Assembly: GCF_000943565.1 (NCBI RefSeq)
Contig: NZ_JTDW01000010.1
Span: 96,211-160,210 of the forward strand
Source: Neotamlana sedimentorum
Lineage (GTDB): Bacteria > Bacteroidota > Bacteroidia > Flavobacteriales > Flavobacteriaceae
Direction of reading: 5' to 3'
Length of the DNA: 64,000 bases
Shown here: positions 8,768-18,821 of the stretch, in pieces
Position numbering within the stretch: position 1 is the stretch's first letter
How the letters are laid out: each line of letters begins with the position of its first letter
The notes under the pieces: model-generated
What the model was told of the DNA's origin: nothing
Seen by the model: the letters and a program-made list of their open reading frames with translations, nothing else
The model's database searches: none
Position numbers and translations under genes: made by a program

Positions 8768-10771
8768 TTATTTAAAATGTTTAATTCCTAAAGATTCGTA
8801 AAGTTCTTTCGCGTAAAAAAGGTTACCATCTTTCATTGTTAATTCTACACGACGTATGTTACTTATATCTTCTAAAGGATTGCCATCAATTAAAATTAAA
8901 TCGGCTTTTTTACCAACTTTAATCGATCCGTAATCTTTAGATGTCTCTGTTAATTCTGCCGATTTTATAGTTGCTAATAGCAATACCTCGGCATTAGAAA
9001 TTCCTGCTTTAGCATACATTTCTAATTCTCTGTGATATAAAAATCCTGGTAAACCATCGGTACCCGGAACTATTTGTATGCCTTGTTTATAAAAATCGTT
9101 TATTACCTCTAACATTTTATCAAGACTCTGGGCATATCGCTCTATTTGATATCCCGATTTTGGCAAACCTCCACTGTAAAAACCACGTTGATTCATAACC
9201 GGTAAACGACTATAGATTGGCTTATAAGTTGGACTAACCTCTCCTACTTTAGAAATATACATGTTTTCGAAAAGTGCCACTGTAGGATCGATTACTATAT
9301 TTTTGTCTTTTAAAAGATTAACAAAATCAATGTATTCTTTAGATTGTAAATCTAAATGAGCTCCATGTTCTGCAGGCATAATATGGCGCAATGGTGTTCT
9401 GGTATCGATAGTGTCTGATAAAAAATTCAAAAACACCATGTTTATATGTTGAATCTCATTATAACCTTGATTTATAGCTTGTGTAGCTGTCATATAAGCA
9501 GGAATATGCCCACTAACGCGCATACCTAAATCATGAGATTTATCGGCCAATGGTTTTACCCATTCTGGCTTTATAGAACTGTATAGTTTTATTTGTTGAT
9601 AGCCTAGGTCTTTATAAACTTGTACTTCTTTTAAGCCTTCTTCTAAAGAACTTACAACATTTCGTTGATTTGCATAAGGCCCAGAACCATCAATAATACC
9701 CGCAAATGTTACTATTCTTGGGCCAATAATTTCATTAGTATTAAATTGATTACTTAGGTTTTTAAGTTGTTTATTATTTGCTAAATCTCTTACCGAGGTA
9801 ATTCCGCCAGCAATATGTAAAAGCCCTCTGGAATTATTGTTATGCGTATGCATATCGTACATGCCTGGTAATAAAGTTTTACCAGAACCATCAATAACTT
9901 GGGCTTCTTTATTTAACGTTTTGCTTTTACTAAAAGGATAAATGTTTTTGATAACATTATTTTCAACAACAACATCTTGATTAAATAGTAAACCTCCAGA
10001 TTCTGTAAATACATTTACATTTTGAATAACTAAGGTTTGACTAATTTTATGTGTTAACCTATTCGCTTCTTGTTTTAAATAATCTATTTCTATACTATCC
10101 TGAAGCTTTTTCATGTTTAAACGCTCCGATTTGAAATCGCTTCTAATAACATGCAGGTTTCCATCTATTTTCCCTATCATTTCGTTAGATTGAAGCCAAA
10201 TATATTTTGGATTCATATCTAAACCTTTAACCGCAATTAATTCTACTGACGCTCCGTTTTTTAAAGTTAAATTGTACTTTTTTAAAAGTGAAGCTTCACC
10301 TTCTGGATAAAGTTTTACCTTATGATTATTAGATGCTAGAAGGTTTTGGGCTAATATTTCGTAAATGGCTGGTGTACCATCAAAACGAAAATATAATGAA
10401 GAAGCATTGTAACCAGACTCGCCATCTCCTTTGGCATTCGACCAAGAAACTGTGCTAGGGTTTGATGAAAATTTTTCTTCAATATTAACTTTTCTATAAT
10501 TAACTCCAGAAATAGTTTGAGAAGCTATTACTCCATTTTGAAGGGTTATTTTTTCAGAAAACTTTGGACCTCGACCTCTATCTGTGTATTCGTAAAAATA
10601 TTCAAAACTATCTTCGCCTGTACTCCATTTTTCGTAAACGCCAGCTGCTTTTTCTCTAAAAACAACTTCGTATGATAATTTTGTATCTGTTTGATTTTCG
10701 GAATCAGAACGCTTCTTACAACTCGTAAACAAACATGTAAACACAAAAGCTAATGATAAAATATACTTCAT
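8768..10771 (-). CDS. Exported amidohydrolase (lipoprotein), second copy
   Basis: This is a second amidohydrolase-superfamily enzyme with a lipoprotein signal (FTCLFTSCKK) and a large N-terminal region before the barrel. Metal motif DMHTHNNN, the segment SGHIPAY, and GTDGLPGF near the C-terminus mark the active site; KVGKKADLILIDGNPLEDISNI is the family tail. It has the same architecture as the protein at 5543 but differs a lot in sequence, so the pair probably act on related, non-identical substrates. It belongs to the minus-strand locus that starts at the ECF sigma gene. Confidence 0.85.
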   Translation of the reverse strand: MKYILSLAFVFTCLFTSCKKRSDSENQTDTKLSYEVVFREKAAGVYEKWSTGEDSFEYFYEYTDRGRGPKFSEKITLQNGVIASQTISGVNYRKVNIEEKFSSNPSTVSWSNAKGDGESGYNASSLYFRFDGTPAIYEILAQNLLASNNHKVKLYPEGEASLLKKYNLTLKNGASVELIAVKGLDMNPKYIWLQSNEMIGKIDGNLHVIRSDFKSERLNMKKLQDSIEIDYLKQEANRLTHKISQTLVIQNVNVFTESGGLLFNQDVVVENNVIKNIYPFSKSKTLNKEAQVIDGSGKTLLPGMYDMHTHNNNSRGLLHIAGGITSVRDLANNKQLKNLSNQFNTNEIIGPRIVTFAGIIDGSGPYANQRNVVSSLEEGLKEVQVYKDLGYQQIKLYSSIKPEWVKPLADKSHDLGMRVSGHIPAYMTATQAINQGYNEIQHINMVFLNFLSDTIDTRTPLRHIMPAEHGAHLDLQSKEYIDFVNLLKDKNIVIDPTVALFENMYISKVGEVSPTYKPIYSRLPVMNQRGFYSGGLPKSGYQIERYAQSLDKMLEVINDFYKQGIQIVPGTDGLPGFLYHRELEMYAKAGISNAEVLLLATIKSAELTETSKDYGSIKVGKKADLILIDGNPLEDISNIRRVELTMKDGNLFYAKELYESLGIKHFK

Positions 10772-10805
10772 AAAAAATGAAAAAATAAAATTTACTTGTT
10801 TTTAC

Positions 10806-11948
10806 TTAAGGTTTTAAAGTTTCTTTATAGAAACGTAACCAATTTAATCCTAATATTTTTTCAATATCACCAGTACTATAACCACGCTTATCTAAAACTT
10901 TGGCTACTTGTAAAAATCTGTCTGGTTTATCAAGTTCAGGAATCCATGGTGGCCATTGTACTTTGTACGATGGTTTAAATCGGGTTAATCGTGGTACAAA
11001 CCAGTTTTCGTAAGTTGAGCCGGTTGCTTGTAAACCTTGAATGGCAAAATCTGAAGATACGCCTACATGGTCTATTCCTCCAACATTTATGGCATGTTCT
11101 ATATGGTCTACATAAGTTTCTAAAGTAGTTTCTACGCCTAATTTAGGCCCGATCATGTATCCTAAAGAAATAATTCCCATCATTCCTCCTTTATCTGCCA
11201 TTGCTTTAATTTGCCCATCGGTTTTAGCTCTTGGGTGATTTTTATGCAACGCTTCGCACATAGAATGGTTTATTGAAACTGGCGCACTACTAAACTCAAT
11301 ACCTTCGTAAGTGGTCTGCTCACCACAATGCGATAAATCTATAATAATACCACGCTCGTTCATGTGGTTTACAACCTGAATTCCAAAATCTGATAATCCG
11401 CAGTTAGTTCTTTCTGTACTACCATCGCCAATTAAGTTTCTTGAATTATAGGTTAATTGCATCCAACGTAAACCTGCATCATAAAGTTTATCTAGGTTTT
11501 TTAAAGATTTCCCAATCATTGCAGCATTTTGAAAACCAAGCATAACCGCTGTTTTCCCTTCTTTTTTTGCTTGAATATAAACTTCGGCACTTGTGCCTAA
11601 TAAAAGTTTGCCAGAATTTTCTTTTATTCTGTTTTTCCAATTGTTTAGGTTCTCGATGCACTTTGTTAAGTCTCCAGAAGAGACTGAAGCGTTAAAACCA
11701 GTATAACCAGATTCGGCTAAAGCTTTAAATGAATCTTCGCTCCAATTTCTAGCGATGATTAAACCATCGTTAACTATTGCATTTTTATAAAGCTTTTCTA
11801 TTTTATTTTTAGTTAATTCTGAAACTATTGGTGCTTTCGAATTTACGTCTACAGTTTCTAAAATAGAAGTGAGCGCATTAGCTGCAAGTCCAGGAAAAAG
11901 GGTTCCAGCAGAAAGAATTTTAACTAAATTTCGTCTATTTTTCTCCAA
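10806..11948 (-). CDS. M19-type (membrane dipeptidase family) protein
   Basis: The fold is that of renal-dipeptidase-like enzymes, which hydrolyse dipeptides with two zinc ions. An N-terminal export signal with paired arginines (NRRNLVKILSAG) is present. Conserved blocks include GLRWMQLTYN, IIDLSHCGEQT, SINHSM and GIDHVGVSSDF. However, the usual DGHxD near the N-terminus reads NDGLIIARN, and the bridging-Glu block GVEGG reads GFQNA, so several metal ligands of the classic enzyme are missing. It may be a variant subfamily with one metal or another chemistry. It follows the SusD gene in the same orientation. Confidence 0.8.
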   Translation of the reverse strand: MEKNRRNLVKILSAGTLFPGLAANALTSILETVDVNSKAPIVSELTKNKIEKLYKNAIVNDGLIIARNWSEDSFKALAESGYTGFNASVSSGDLTKCIENLNNWKNRIKENSGKLLLGTSAEVYIQAKKEGKTAVMLGFQNAAMIGKSLKNLDKLYDAGLRWMQLTYNSRNLIGDGSTERTNCGLSDFGIQVVNHMNERGIIIDLSHCGEQTTYEGIEFSSAPVSINHSMCEALHKNHPRAKTDGQIKAMADKGGMMGIISLGYMIGPKLGVETTLETYVDHIEHAINVGGIDHVGVSSDFAIQGLQATGSTYENWFVPRLTRFKPSYKVQWPPWIPELDKPDRFLQVAKVLDKRGYSTGDIEKILGLNWLRFYKETLKP

Positions 11949-12032
11949 AATAATGTGGTGTTATAAGAGTTATTTTTTTGCAATAATGGTGCAGAAACCT
12001 TAGCCTATTTATAAAATAAGCTTAGTTTATTA

Positions 12033-12065
12033 AACACACATTAATAGCCACTATTAATGTGTGTT
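12033..12065 (-). terminator. Hairpin between susD and the M19 gene
   Basis: A perfect 15-bp stem (12033-12047 with 12051-12065) has a 3-nt loop and sits 15 bp past the susD stop. The run of T after it is weak on the minus strand. In SusCD operons such hairpins often reduce, not stop, transcription into the enzyme genes, so partial attenuation or 3'-end protection is likely. Confidence 0.6.
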
Positions 12066-12079
12066 ATTTTTAATTTATA

Positions 12080-13480
12080 TTAATTCCAACCTGGGTTTTG
12101 AGTGATGTTAGGGTTTACATCGGTTTCATCTTGTGGAATTGGTAAAATATTGGTGTCATCGCCATAAGGTATATAACAAATACTTGCAGTACATTGCGTT
12201 CTAACTATATCTTGTTTGTAACGCATTAAATCCCAAAGTCTTTGACCTTCAAAAGCTAATTCTAGTCTTCTTTCGAGTAAAATTTCGTCAATTAAATCTG
12301 TGCCAGTTGCTGTAACATCTGGTGCTGTTGGTAAACCTCTTTGGCGCACCATATCTAAATCGTCTTGTGCTCCAGTAATATTTGTACCAATTTGTGCTCT
12401 TGCTTCTGCTCTGTTTAAATATACTTCCGCTAGACGAATTATTTTTGTATTATCTGTACCTAGTACATCAGGATATTTATTAATTCTAAATGGTGCATAG
12501 TCACCAACCAAGAAAGTGTCTTCTAAAAACACCTGCATTCTTGCATCGTTAGTGTCATATAAGGAAACCACATCGTTCGAAGGTAAATAATCACCAAAAC
12601 CGTCTATTACATAAATACCTGCTATAAGTCCACTATTATCTACGTCTGTATTTGAAATTTCAAAAATAGACTCAGAACTATTATCAACAGTCCATAAGTT
12701 TAAATAATTGTCATTAGAAACTAAAGCATAACTAGAAGAATTAATAACATCGGTAGCCATAGCCTCTGCATTTTCCCAATCTTCCATGTATAAATACACT
12801 CTTGATAATAAAGCTTTTACTGCGGTTGGCGATAAGGTGCTAGAGTTACCAGTTCTAGATGTAGTATCCATTAAACTAATTGCCGTAGTCATATCAGAAA
12901 TAATCTGTTCGTACACTTCGGCAACAGTACTTCTTTCTGGCTCGTAAGTAGGATCGAAAGTTAAAATTAACGGAACTCCTAAATGGCTAGCATCTGAAGT
13001 AAATTTATAATGTTGTGCAAAAAAATTGACCAAATTAAAATACACTAACCCTCTTAAAGCATAAGCTTCACCAATAAGATGATCTTTTTCATCTTGGTTG
13101 GCAGTAGTAGCAGTTACATCAGAATTAATGACATTATTTAATGCATTATTAGTATAATACATACGAGTCCACATAGCATTTGCATTATCATCAGCAACAG
13201 TTTGTACATGTGCTGCAAAATCAATATACCTATTGGCTTGTTCATTTTGTTTTAAATCATCAGCTAGAGCATCGGCAACTAAAAACACATCTCTACCATA
13301 AAAATTGGTTCCTTGCAACACATCATATACACCAGTAATAGAAGTTTCTATATCTTCTACATTGGTTATAGCATCAACATCTGAGACAGCGAATTCAGGA
13401 GTAATTTCTAAGAATGACTCTGAACATGAAAAGCAAATTCCTATTATAATTAATACTATTATTTTATTATATTTTTTCAT
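12080..13480 (-). CDS. SusD/RagB-family nutrient-binding lipoprotein
   Basis: This is the surface lipoprotein that caps the SusC channel and helps capture the substrate. The lipoprotein signal ends at IGICFSCSES. The SusD fold is recognised from the TPR-like helices (EKDHLIGEAYALRGLVYFNLVNFFAQHY), the PTAVKALLSRVYLYMEDWENAE block and the C-terminal LLERRLELAFEGQRLWDLMRY. Length 466 aa is typical. It starts 18 bp after the SusC stop. The missing glycan enzymes in this locus, and the amidohydrolases and peptidase present, suggest a non-glycan substrate. Confidence 0.92.
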   Translation of the reverse strand: MKKYNKIIVLIIIGICFSCSESFLEITPEFAVSDVDAITNVEDIETSITGVYDVLQGTNFYGRDVFLVADALADDLKQNEQANRYIDFAAHVQTVADDNANAMWTRMYYTNNALNNVINSDVTATTANQDEKDHLIGEAYALRGLVYFNLVNFFAQHYKFTSDASHLGVPLILTFDPTYEPERSTVAEVYEQIISDMTTAISLMDTTSRTGNSSTLSPTAVKALLSRVYLYMEDWENAEAMATDVINSSSYALVSNDNYLNLWTVDNSSESIFEISNTDVDNSGLIAGIYVIDGFGDYLPSNDVVSLYDTNDARMQVFLEDTFLVGDYAPFRINKYPDVLGTDNTKIIRLAEVYLNRAEARAQIGTNITGAQDDLDMVRQRGLPTAPDVTATGTDLIDEILLERRLELAFEGQRLWDLMRYKQDIVRTQCTASICYIPYGDDTNILPIPQDETDVNPNITQNPGWN

Positions 13481-13498
13481 AAGTCTTTTATTTTAAAT

Positions 13499-16400
13499 TT
13501 ACAATTGAATGTCCAGTCCGAACGAAATAGTTTTTATTGCTGGAGTTAATGCTGTGTATAATCCATTTACAGCCTGTTCTGGATCTATATATAAATCTTT
13601 TTCTTTTGTAAATGTTAATATATTAGTACCTCTTGCATACATTCTAATAGAATTAACGTATAACATAGACGCTACTTTTTCTGGGAAATCGTAGGCTATT
13701 GTTAAATCTTTTAGGCGAACAAAACTACCATCGTAAATCCATCTTGAAACAGCTGCATTATTACTAATTCCTGGATATCCGCCCCAAACAAATTTAGGAA
13801 ATAAAGCGTCTGTTTTTCCTGGCACCCACCTGTTTTCATACAAATAAGTCGCTGTACTTCTTGGCGTTAACCTTCCATCTCCTAAACTACCACGAGCTCT
13901 AGAATCGAAAATTGAATTACCATAAGAATACATGAAATTAGCACTTAAACTAAAGTTTTTATAAGAAAAAGACGTATTAAAACCACCAAAAACATCTGGA
14001 GTAGCAGTGTCACCAGTTAAATATTCTACAGCTTCATTAACATCGCTTGTAGTTGTAGTTTCAGTTGCATCAGTATAAAGTAAAGGCGCACCTGTATCGG
14101 CGTCTATACCTGCCCAACCATACATGTAAAAAGAATTAAAATCTTGCCCTACTTGTCTTCTAAAATAGGCATTAAGACCAGTATCTGTATAGTCTTCAAC
14201 TAGCTCTGTTATTTCATTTTTTAGGAATGTAGCATTAAAACCAAGATTCCATATAAAACCATTCTTATTGATTACATCTGCATTTAAACTAATCTCAATA
14301 CCGGAATTTTGCATGGTACCAAAATTTTGAGTAAATTCTGTAAACCCTGTAGTTGGAGAAATAGGAACATCTAGAATAAGATCGTCTGATACTCTTTTAA
14401 AATATTCAACGGTACCATTAATTTTATTAAATAATCCAAAATCTAAACCAATATTGAAATTCTCCTGTGTTTCCCATCCTAGGTCAGGATTTCCTATTTG
14501 AGAAGGAGTTCCTCCTGGAGAACCATCATAATCATTAGTATAAGTATAATACCCTTGAGCAGCATAATTACCAATACCTGCATTTCCTGTTACACCAAAT
14601 GAGCTTCTTAATTTAAGTAAATTTATAAAAGACATATCTTCTAGAAACCCTTCTTTATTAATATTCCAACTAGCTCCTACAGAATAAAAAGTTCCATATC
14701 TATTGTCAGCTCCAAATCTTGAAGAACCATCTCGTCTTATACTACCTGATAGATAGTATTTCCCATTATAATTGTAGTTAGCTCTAGAAAACATAGAACT
14801 AAATGTGTATTCTGAAGTAGATCCACTAGCATCAATTAAGGCCGCAGCACTTAATGTTGTTACAACATCATTAGGAAAATCTGTTCCTAAAGCCCAAAAT
14901 GTTTCTCCTTTAGTTTTTTGCGCTTCATAACCTGCTAACACATTAATATTATGGCCGCCATCTAAAGTTAAATTATAATCCAAGGTTTGTGTACCTACCC
15001 ATGTTTTACTAGTTACACTACCTTGATAAGCCCTTCCATTAACATTATATCCAGCACCATAACGTCTGTTATAATACTGAGAATCTTTAACATTAAGGAT
15101 ATCAAAATTCCATTGGCTTCTAAATGTTAAATTCTCTAATGGCGTTATTGATACTGAAAAGTTATCAATAATTCTATTTGTGTTAGTTCCCCATTCATCG
15201 TCTCCACTTAAACTACCTACAATATTAGGTCCTATTGGAAAATAACCAGTCTCAGCATGTAATGCATTAAAGTCTCCGTTTTCGTCATATATAGGAATTA
15301 ATGGAGATAATTCTAAACTAACTTTAAAAGGGTTATTCCATGATCCACCATCTTCGGCAGTACTTGAATTAGTCTCTGCAATTGAGATGTTATTTGATAA
15401 GGTTATATAGTCGTTAACTTTGTATTCTAAATTAGCACGCGTACTAAATCTATCAAAACCGTAGCCTATTATATAACTTTCTTGATCCATATAACCAGCA
15501 GACATAAAGTATTTAACTTTATCTGTACCACCTCTTACACTCAAATCATAACTTTGTGTTATTCCTGTTTGCGTTATGGCGTCTAACCAATTTGTATCTG
15601 TTGGCTCTCCTGTTAAAGGATCTGTTTGTTGAATAAATCTGGCATCTAATCTTGCTTGTGCCTCTTCTACTGTATCTCCTTGATTTACATAACCCTCAAT
15701 AAACAACTCTTTATATTGTGCTGCATTTAGTGGTTTTAAAATATTATTTGAGGCTTGAGAATTAAAACCTGTTAGTGTTTTTAACTCAATAACTGCCTTA
15801 CCAGATTTTCCCTGTTTTGTAGTAATTAATATAACACCATTTGCTCCTCTTGACCCATAAATTGCAGTAGACGCAGCATCTTTTAATATACTTATGTTTT
15901 CAATATCATTTGGGTTTATTGATGCCATAACATTAGAACTTGCACCGTCGTTATCAAGTGTAGATTGGCTACCAGCTGCAATCGGAATACCGTCAATAAC
16001 GTATAATGGCTCACTTGATGCGTTGATAGATCCCGTACCCCTAATTCTAATTTGCGTATTTGCTCCTGGAGCACCATCAACGGCTGATGCCTGTAAACCC
16101 GCTACACTTCCTCTAAGCGATTGTTCGAATGTAGAGGTTGGCATTTGTTGTAACTCTTCACTTTTCACTACAGAAACAGCACCTGTTAAAGACTCTTTTG
16201 TTTGACTACCGTAACCAACAATTACTACTTCGCTTAATGCGGCAGCGCTTTCTTTCATGATCACATTAATTTCTTTTTGTGCACCAACAACCACACTTTG
16301 CGTTCCCATACCTACATAGGTAAATTCTAAAACACTCTCTGTATTTGGTACAGAAATATTATATTTTCCATCAAAATCAGATTGGACACCTGTTTTTGTA

Positions 16401-16849
16401 CCTTTTACAATAATATTTACACCAGGCAATGGCATACCGTATTCATCTGTTACAGTTCCTGTTATTAAAATTTCTTGAACTGCATTAACTTTAGCTTCGT
16501 CGTTATTTTCAACCTTACTCTTTTTAACAACAACTTGTTTGCCATCAATATTATAAGTAAGTCCTGTATTTATAAACGCTTGATCTAAAACTCGTGTTAT
16601 AGGTGCCTTCATAAATTTTAAAGACACTTTTTTATTAGTTTTTACAACATCATCTTTATAAAAAAAGATATACTCACTATTATTTTGAATTTTGTTGAAT
16701 AGTTCTTCTATTGATATACTTTTTACATCTATATCAATTTTCGACTGGCCTGAAATTGTGTTAGCATAAACCGATGTAAGCCCTATACTAAGAAATAATA
16801 AAAATATTCTCATAATAGCTAGAATATCTACACTTGATTTTTTTTTCAT
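13499..16849 (-). CDS. SusC/RagA TonB-dependent transporter with STN domain
   Basis: This is an outer-membrane, TonB-dependent importer. The order is a signal peptide (1-30), an STN domain (about 35-105, KSISIEELFNKIQNNSEYIF) that in the family contacts the FecR anti-sigma factor, a carboxypeptidase-like domain (about 128-200), the plug with IRIRGTGSINASSEPLYVIDG and a 22-strand barrel. Length 1116 aa is usual. The STN domain and the upstream sigma/FecR genes show a signalling transporter that induces its own locus on substrate binding. Confidence 0.95.
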   Translation of the reverse strand: MKKKSSVDILAIMRIFLLFLSIGLTSVYANTISGQSKIDIDVKSISIEELFNKIQNNSEYIFFYKDDVVKTNKKVSLKFMKAPITRVLDQAFINTGLTYNIDGKQVVVKKSKVENNDEAKVNAVQEILITGTVTDEYGMPLPGVNIIVKGTKTGVQSDFDGKYNISVPNTESVLEFTYVGMGTQSVVVGAQKEINVIMKESAAALSEVVIVGYGSQTKESLTGAVSVVKSEELQQMPTSTFEQSLRGSVAGLQASAVDGAPGANTQIRIRGTGSINASSEPLYVIDGIPIAAGSQSTLDNDGASSNVMASINPNDIENISILKDAASTAIYGSRGANGVILITTKQGKSGKAVIELKTLTGFNSQASNNILKPLNAAQYKELFIEGYVNQGDTVEEAQARLDARFIQQTDPLTGEPTDTNWLDAITQTGITQSYDLSVRGGTDKVKYFMSAGYMDQESYIIGYGFDRFSTRANLEYKVNDYITLSNNISIAETNSSTAEDGGSWNNPFKVSLELSPLIPIYDENGDFNALHAETGYFPIGPNIVGSLSGDDEWGTNTNRIIDNFSVSITPLENLTFRSQWNFDILNVKDSQYYNRRYGAGYNVNGRAYQGSVTSKTWVGTQTLDYNLTLDGGHNINVLAGYEAQKTKGETFWALGTDFPNDVVTTLSAAALIDASGSTSEYTFSSMFSRANYNYNGKYYLSGSIRRDGSSRFGADNRYGTFYSVGASWNINKEGFLEDMSFINLLKLRSSFGVTGNAGIGNYAAQGYYTYTNDYDGSPGGTPSQIGNPDLGWETQENFNIGLDFGLFNKINGTVEYFKRVSDDLILDVPISPTTGFTEFTQNFGTMQNSGIEISLNADVINKNGFIWNLGFNATFLKNEITELVEDYTDTGLNAYFRRQVGQDFNSFYMYGWAGIDADTGAPLLYTDATETTTTSDVNEAVEYLTGDTATPDVFGGFNTSFSYKNFSLSANFMYSYGNSIFDSRARGSLGDGRLTPRSTATYLYENRWVPGKTDALFPKFVWGGYPGISNNAAVSRWIYDGSFVRLKDLTIAYDFPEKVASMLYVNSIRMYARGTNILTFTKEKDLYIDPEQAVNGLYTALTPAIKTISFGLDIQL

Positions 16850-16873
16850 ACTTTTGAATTGAGTTAATTAATG

Positions 16874-16936
16874 TTGCTACGTAAGTAGCAATGTTAAATT
16901 TTAAATAGCTGGAAAATGTTGCCGCATTTTCTAGCT
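16874..16936. terminator. Two hairpins between fecR and susC
   Basis: A 7-bp stem TTGCTAC/GTAGCAA with a GTAA loop (16874-16891) is followed by a 12-bp stem (16907-16918 with 16925-16936) and a T run on the plus strand. The second is a good terminator for antisense reads and a weaker one for the fecR transcript. It may separate the constitutive regulator genes from the induced susC operon. Confidence 0.5.
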
Positions 16937-16974
16937 TTTTTAATTTTTAGAATTTAGTTTTCTTCATTTACTAC

Positions 16975-18039
16975 TTATTTTTGATTAATGATTATTTTAT
17001 TGTTATTGATAGTATATTCCATATCTGTACTCGCAGCTATATTTTGGAGCACACTTTCTATATTCTCATTTAAATCTAAATACCCCGAAAAGGTTTCGTT
17101 TGCTAAGTCGTTACTTAAAATCTCAACATTTATATTATAATATCTTGATAGTCTTTTTGTAATATAGTTTAGACTATTATTTTTGAATATTAAGATACCG
17201 TCTCTCCATGAAAAGTAATGGTCTACATTTACCTTTTCGGATACAATGCTTTTGGTACTTTTATTAAAGCTTGCTTTTGTACCCGGTGTAATTTTCATTT
17301 TCTCGGTAAAGTCTGTAGCATTAAGGTTGGCTTTATAACTAATTTTTACACTACCGCTTTTTAATACGGTGTTGGTAATTTTCTCGTCTTTATAACTAGT
17401 TACACAAAAAACAGTCCCGAGTACTTTAACCTCTTGATTATCTGATAATACTATAAAAGGCTTATCTTTATTATGTGCTACATCAAAAATGGCTTCACCT
17501 TCTAAATACACCTCGCGTTGGCTACCATTAAACACTGCGGGATAAACCATTTTCGATCCAGAGTTTAACCATACAACACTACCGTCGGACAGTTTTATTT
17601 TACTTCGCTTTCCGTAAGGAATTAAAAGTGTATTGTATAATGTTTTACTATTTTTTTTGGTTTGTTGTTCTACCTCTTTTTTACTACCTAGAGATACTTT
17701 TTCACCAGAATTAGAATAATTTATTTCTGAAGACTCTTCATTTAAATTAACAGTTTCGCCATTGGATAAAACTAAAACAACATCGCTTGAGTTATTAACA
17801 TCGATATTATTAGCTTCACTTACAACGGTTTTTATTGAAGTTTCCGATTTAGAACTCAAAACGTATAAACTTGAACTTATTAATACAACACAAAATGCTA
17901 AAACTCCAAACCTAATTCGTTTTTTACGTTTCTGTTTAGGTAAATTATCAACAGCGGTTAATATTTTATTTCTCAACACCACTTTTTCAAGCTCTGTAAT
18001 AGGTAGTATTTTTATTTTAGATGATTCTCTTTCTTTCAT
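16975..18039 (-). CDS. FecR-family anti-sigma factor
   Basis: This is a single-pass inner-membrane protein that holds the ECF sigma factor and passes the signal from the transporter STN domain. A short cytoplasmic part (1-40) is followed by a basic KRKKRIRFG stretch and a transmembrane helix (about 45-63). The periplasmic FecR domain contains SDGSVVWLNSGSKMVYP, REVYLEGEAIFDVAHNKDKPFIV and VLGTVFCVTSYKDE. A C-terminal DUF4974-like STN-related domain starts near residue 275. Length (354 aa) is typical. It lies between the sigma gene and susC in one direction. Confidence 0.92.
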   Translation of the reverse strand: MKERESSKIKILPITELEKVVLRNKILTAVDNLPKQKRKKRIRFGVLAFCVVLISSSLYVLSSKSETSIKTVVSEANNIDVNNSSDVVLVLSNGETVNLNEESSEINYSNSGEKVSLGSKKEVEQQTKKNSKTLYNTLLIPYGKRSKIKLSDGSVVWLNSGSKMVYPAVFNGSQREVYLEGEAIFDVAHNKDKPFIVLSDNQEVKVLGTVFCVTSYKDEKITNTVLKSGSVKISYKANLNATDFTEKMKITPGTKASFNKSTKSIVSEKVNVDHYFSWRDGILIFKNNSLNYITKRLSRYYNINVEILSNDLANETFSGYLDLNENIESVLQNIAASTDMEYTINNNKIIINQK

Positions 18040-18149
18040 TTTTAATTTAAAAAAATTAACTAATTTTCAGTTAGTTAAATTATTTGATAACATATTTAAT
18101 AAGTAGGTTTGGGTATTTTTATAGACAAAAATTCTTCGTAATTTTTAAA

Positions 18150-18821
18150 TTAATAATAAAAATTAAGTTTACGCAGTGCTTTTACTGCTCTATAAATTGA
18201 AGTACGAGCGGTTTCAACAGAAATATTTAAAATTTCTGAAATTTCCTCATAAGATTTATCTTCATTAAACCTTAAATACAATACTCTTCGTTGTTTTTCT
18301 GTTAAGGTTTTTAATGCTTTAGAAAGCGAACTATTTCTATGTGCAGTTTGCTCTTCGCTTATTATTTTCTTTTCGCAAGAATCGGCATGATTTTTAGGAG
18401 TTCTATCTAATTTGCTCTGGAATTCGGCAGTTTCTATAGGTTTATCTTTTACCTTATATTTTTTATTGATTTTACGCCTTAAAGACTGCAGTAAATAATA
18501 TTTAACGTTGCTGGTAATCGATAAATTTTTTCTGTATTTATATAAATCTAAAAACAAATCATGAATACAATCCATAACATAGCCACGATCTTTAGAATGA
18601 TACATCCCGTAGTTAAACAATACATCAATATACAAATCGTAGAGTTCGCCAAGGGCCAACTTATCGCCTTTTATAAGTCGCTTCCAAATTATTATATCTT
18701 CATTGTTTGAAGTTTTCAAGCTACTTAAACTTGTTTCTTTAGTTTTTGCAAAAACATCTTCATTTACATGTAAATTATTTTCCAAAGCTAAAGCCAACGC
18801 TAGTTCTCCATATTCTTGCAT
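18150..18821 (-). CDS. ECF sigma factor of the SusCD-FecR type
   Basis: This sigma-70 family factor should direct transcription of the downstream susC operon after release by FecR. Region 2 lies at about residues 45-115 (LYDLYIDVLFNYGMYHSKD, IHDLFLDLYKYRKNL). Region 4 contains KALKTLTEKQRRVLYLRFNEDKSYEEISEILNISVETARTSIYRAVKALRK. An N-terminal extension of about 40 residues precedes region 2; no alternative start falls inside it. It is the first gene of the locus, and a 396-bp gap upstream should hold its promoter. Confidence 0.93.
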   Translation of the reverse strand: MQEYGELALALALENNLHVNEDVFAKTKETSLSSLKTSNNEDIIIWKRLIKGDKLALGELYDLYIDVLFNYGMYHSKDRGYVMDCIHDLFLDLYKYRKNLSITSNVKYYLLQSLRRKINKKYKVKDKPIETAEFQSKLDRTPKNHADSCEKKIISEEQTAHRNSSLSKALKTLTEKQRRVLYLRFNEDKSYEEISEILNISVETARTSIYRAVKALRKLNFYY

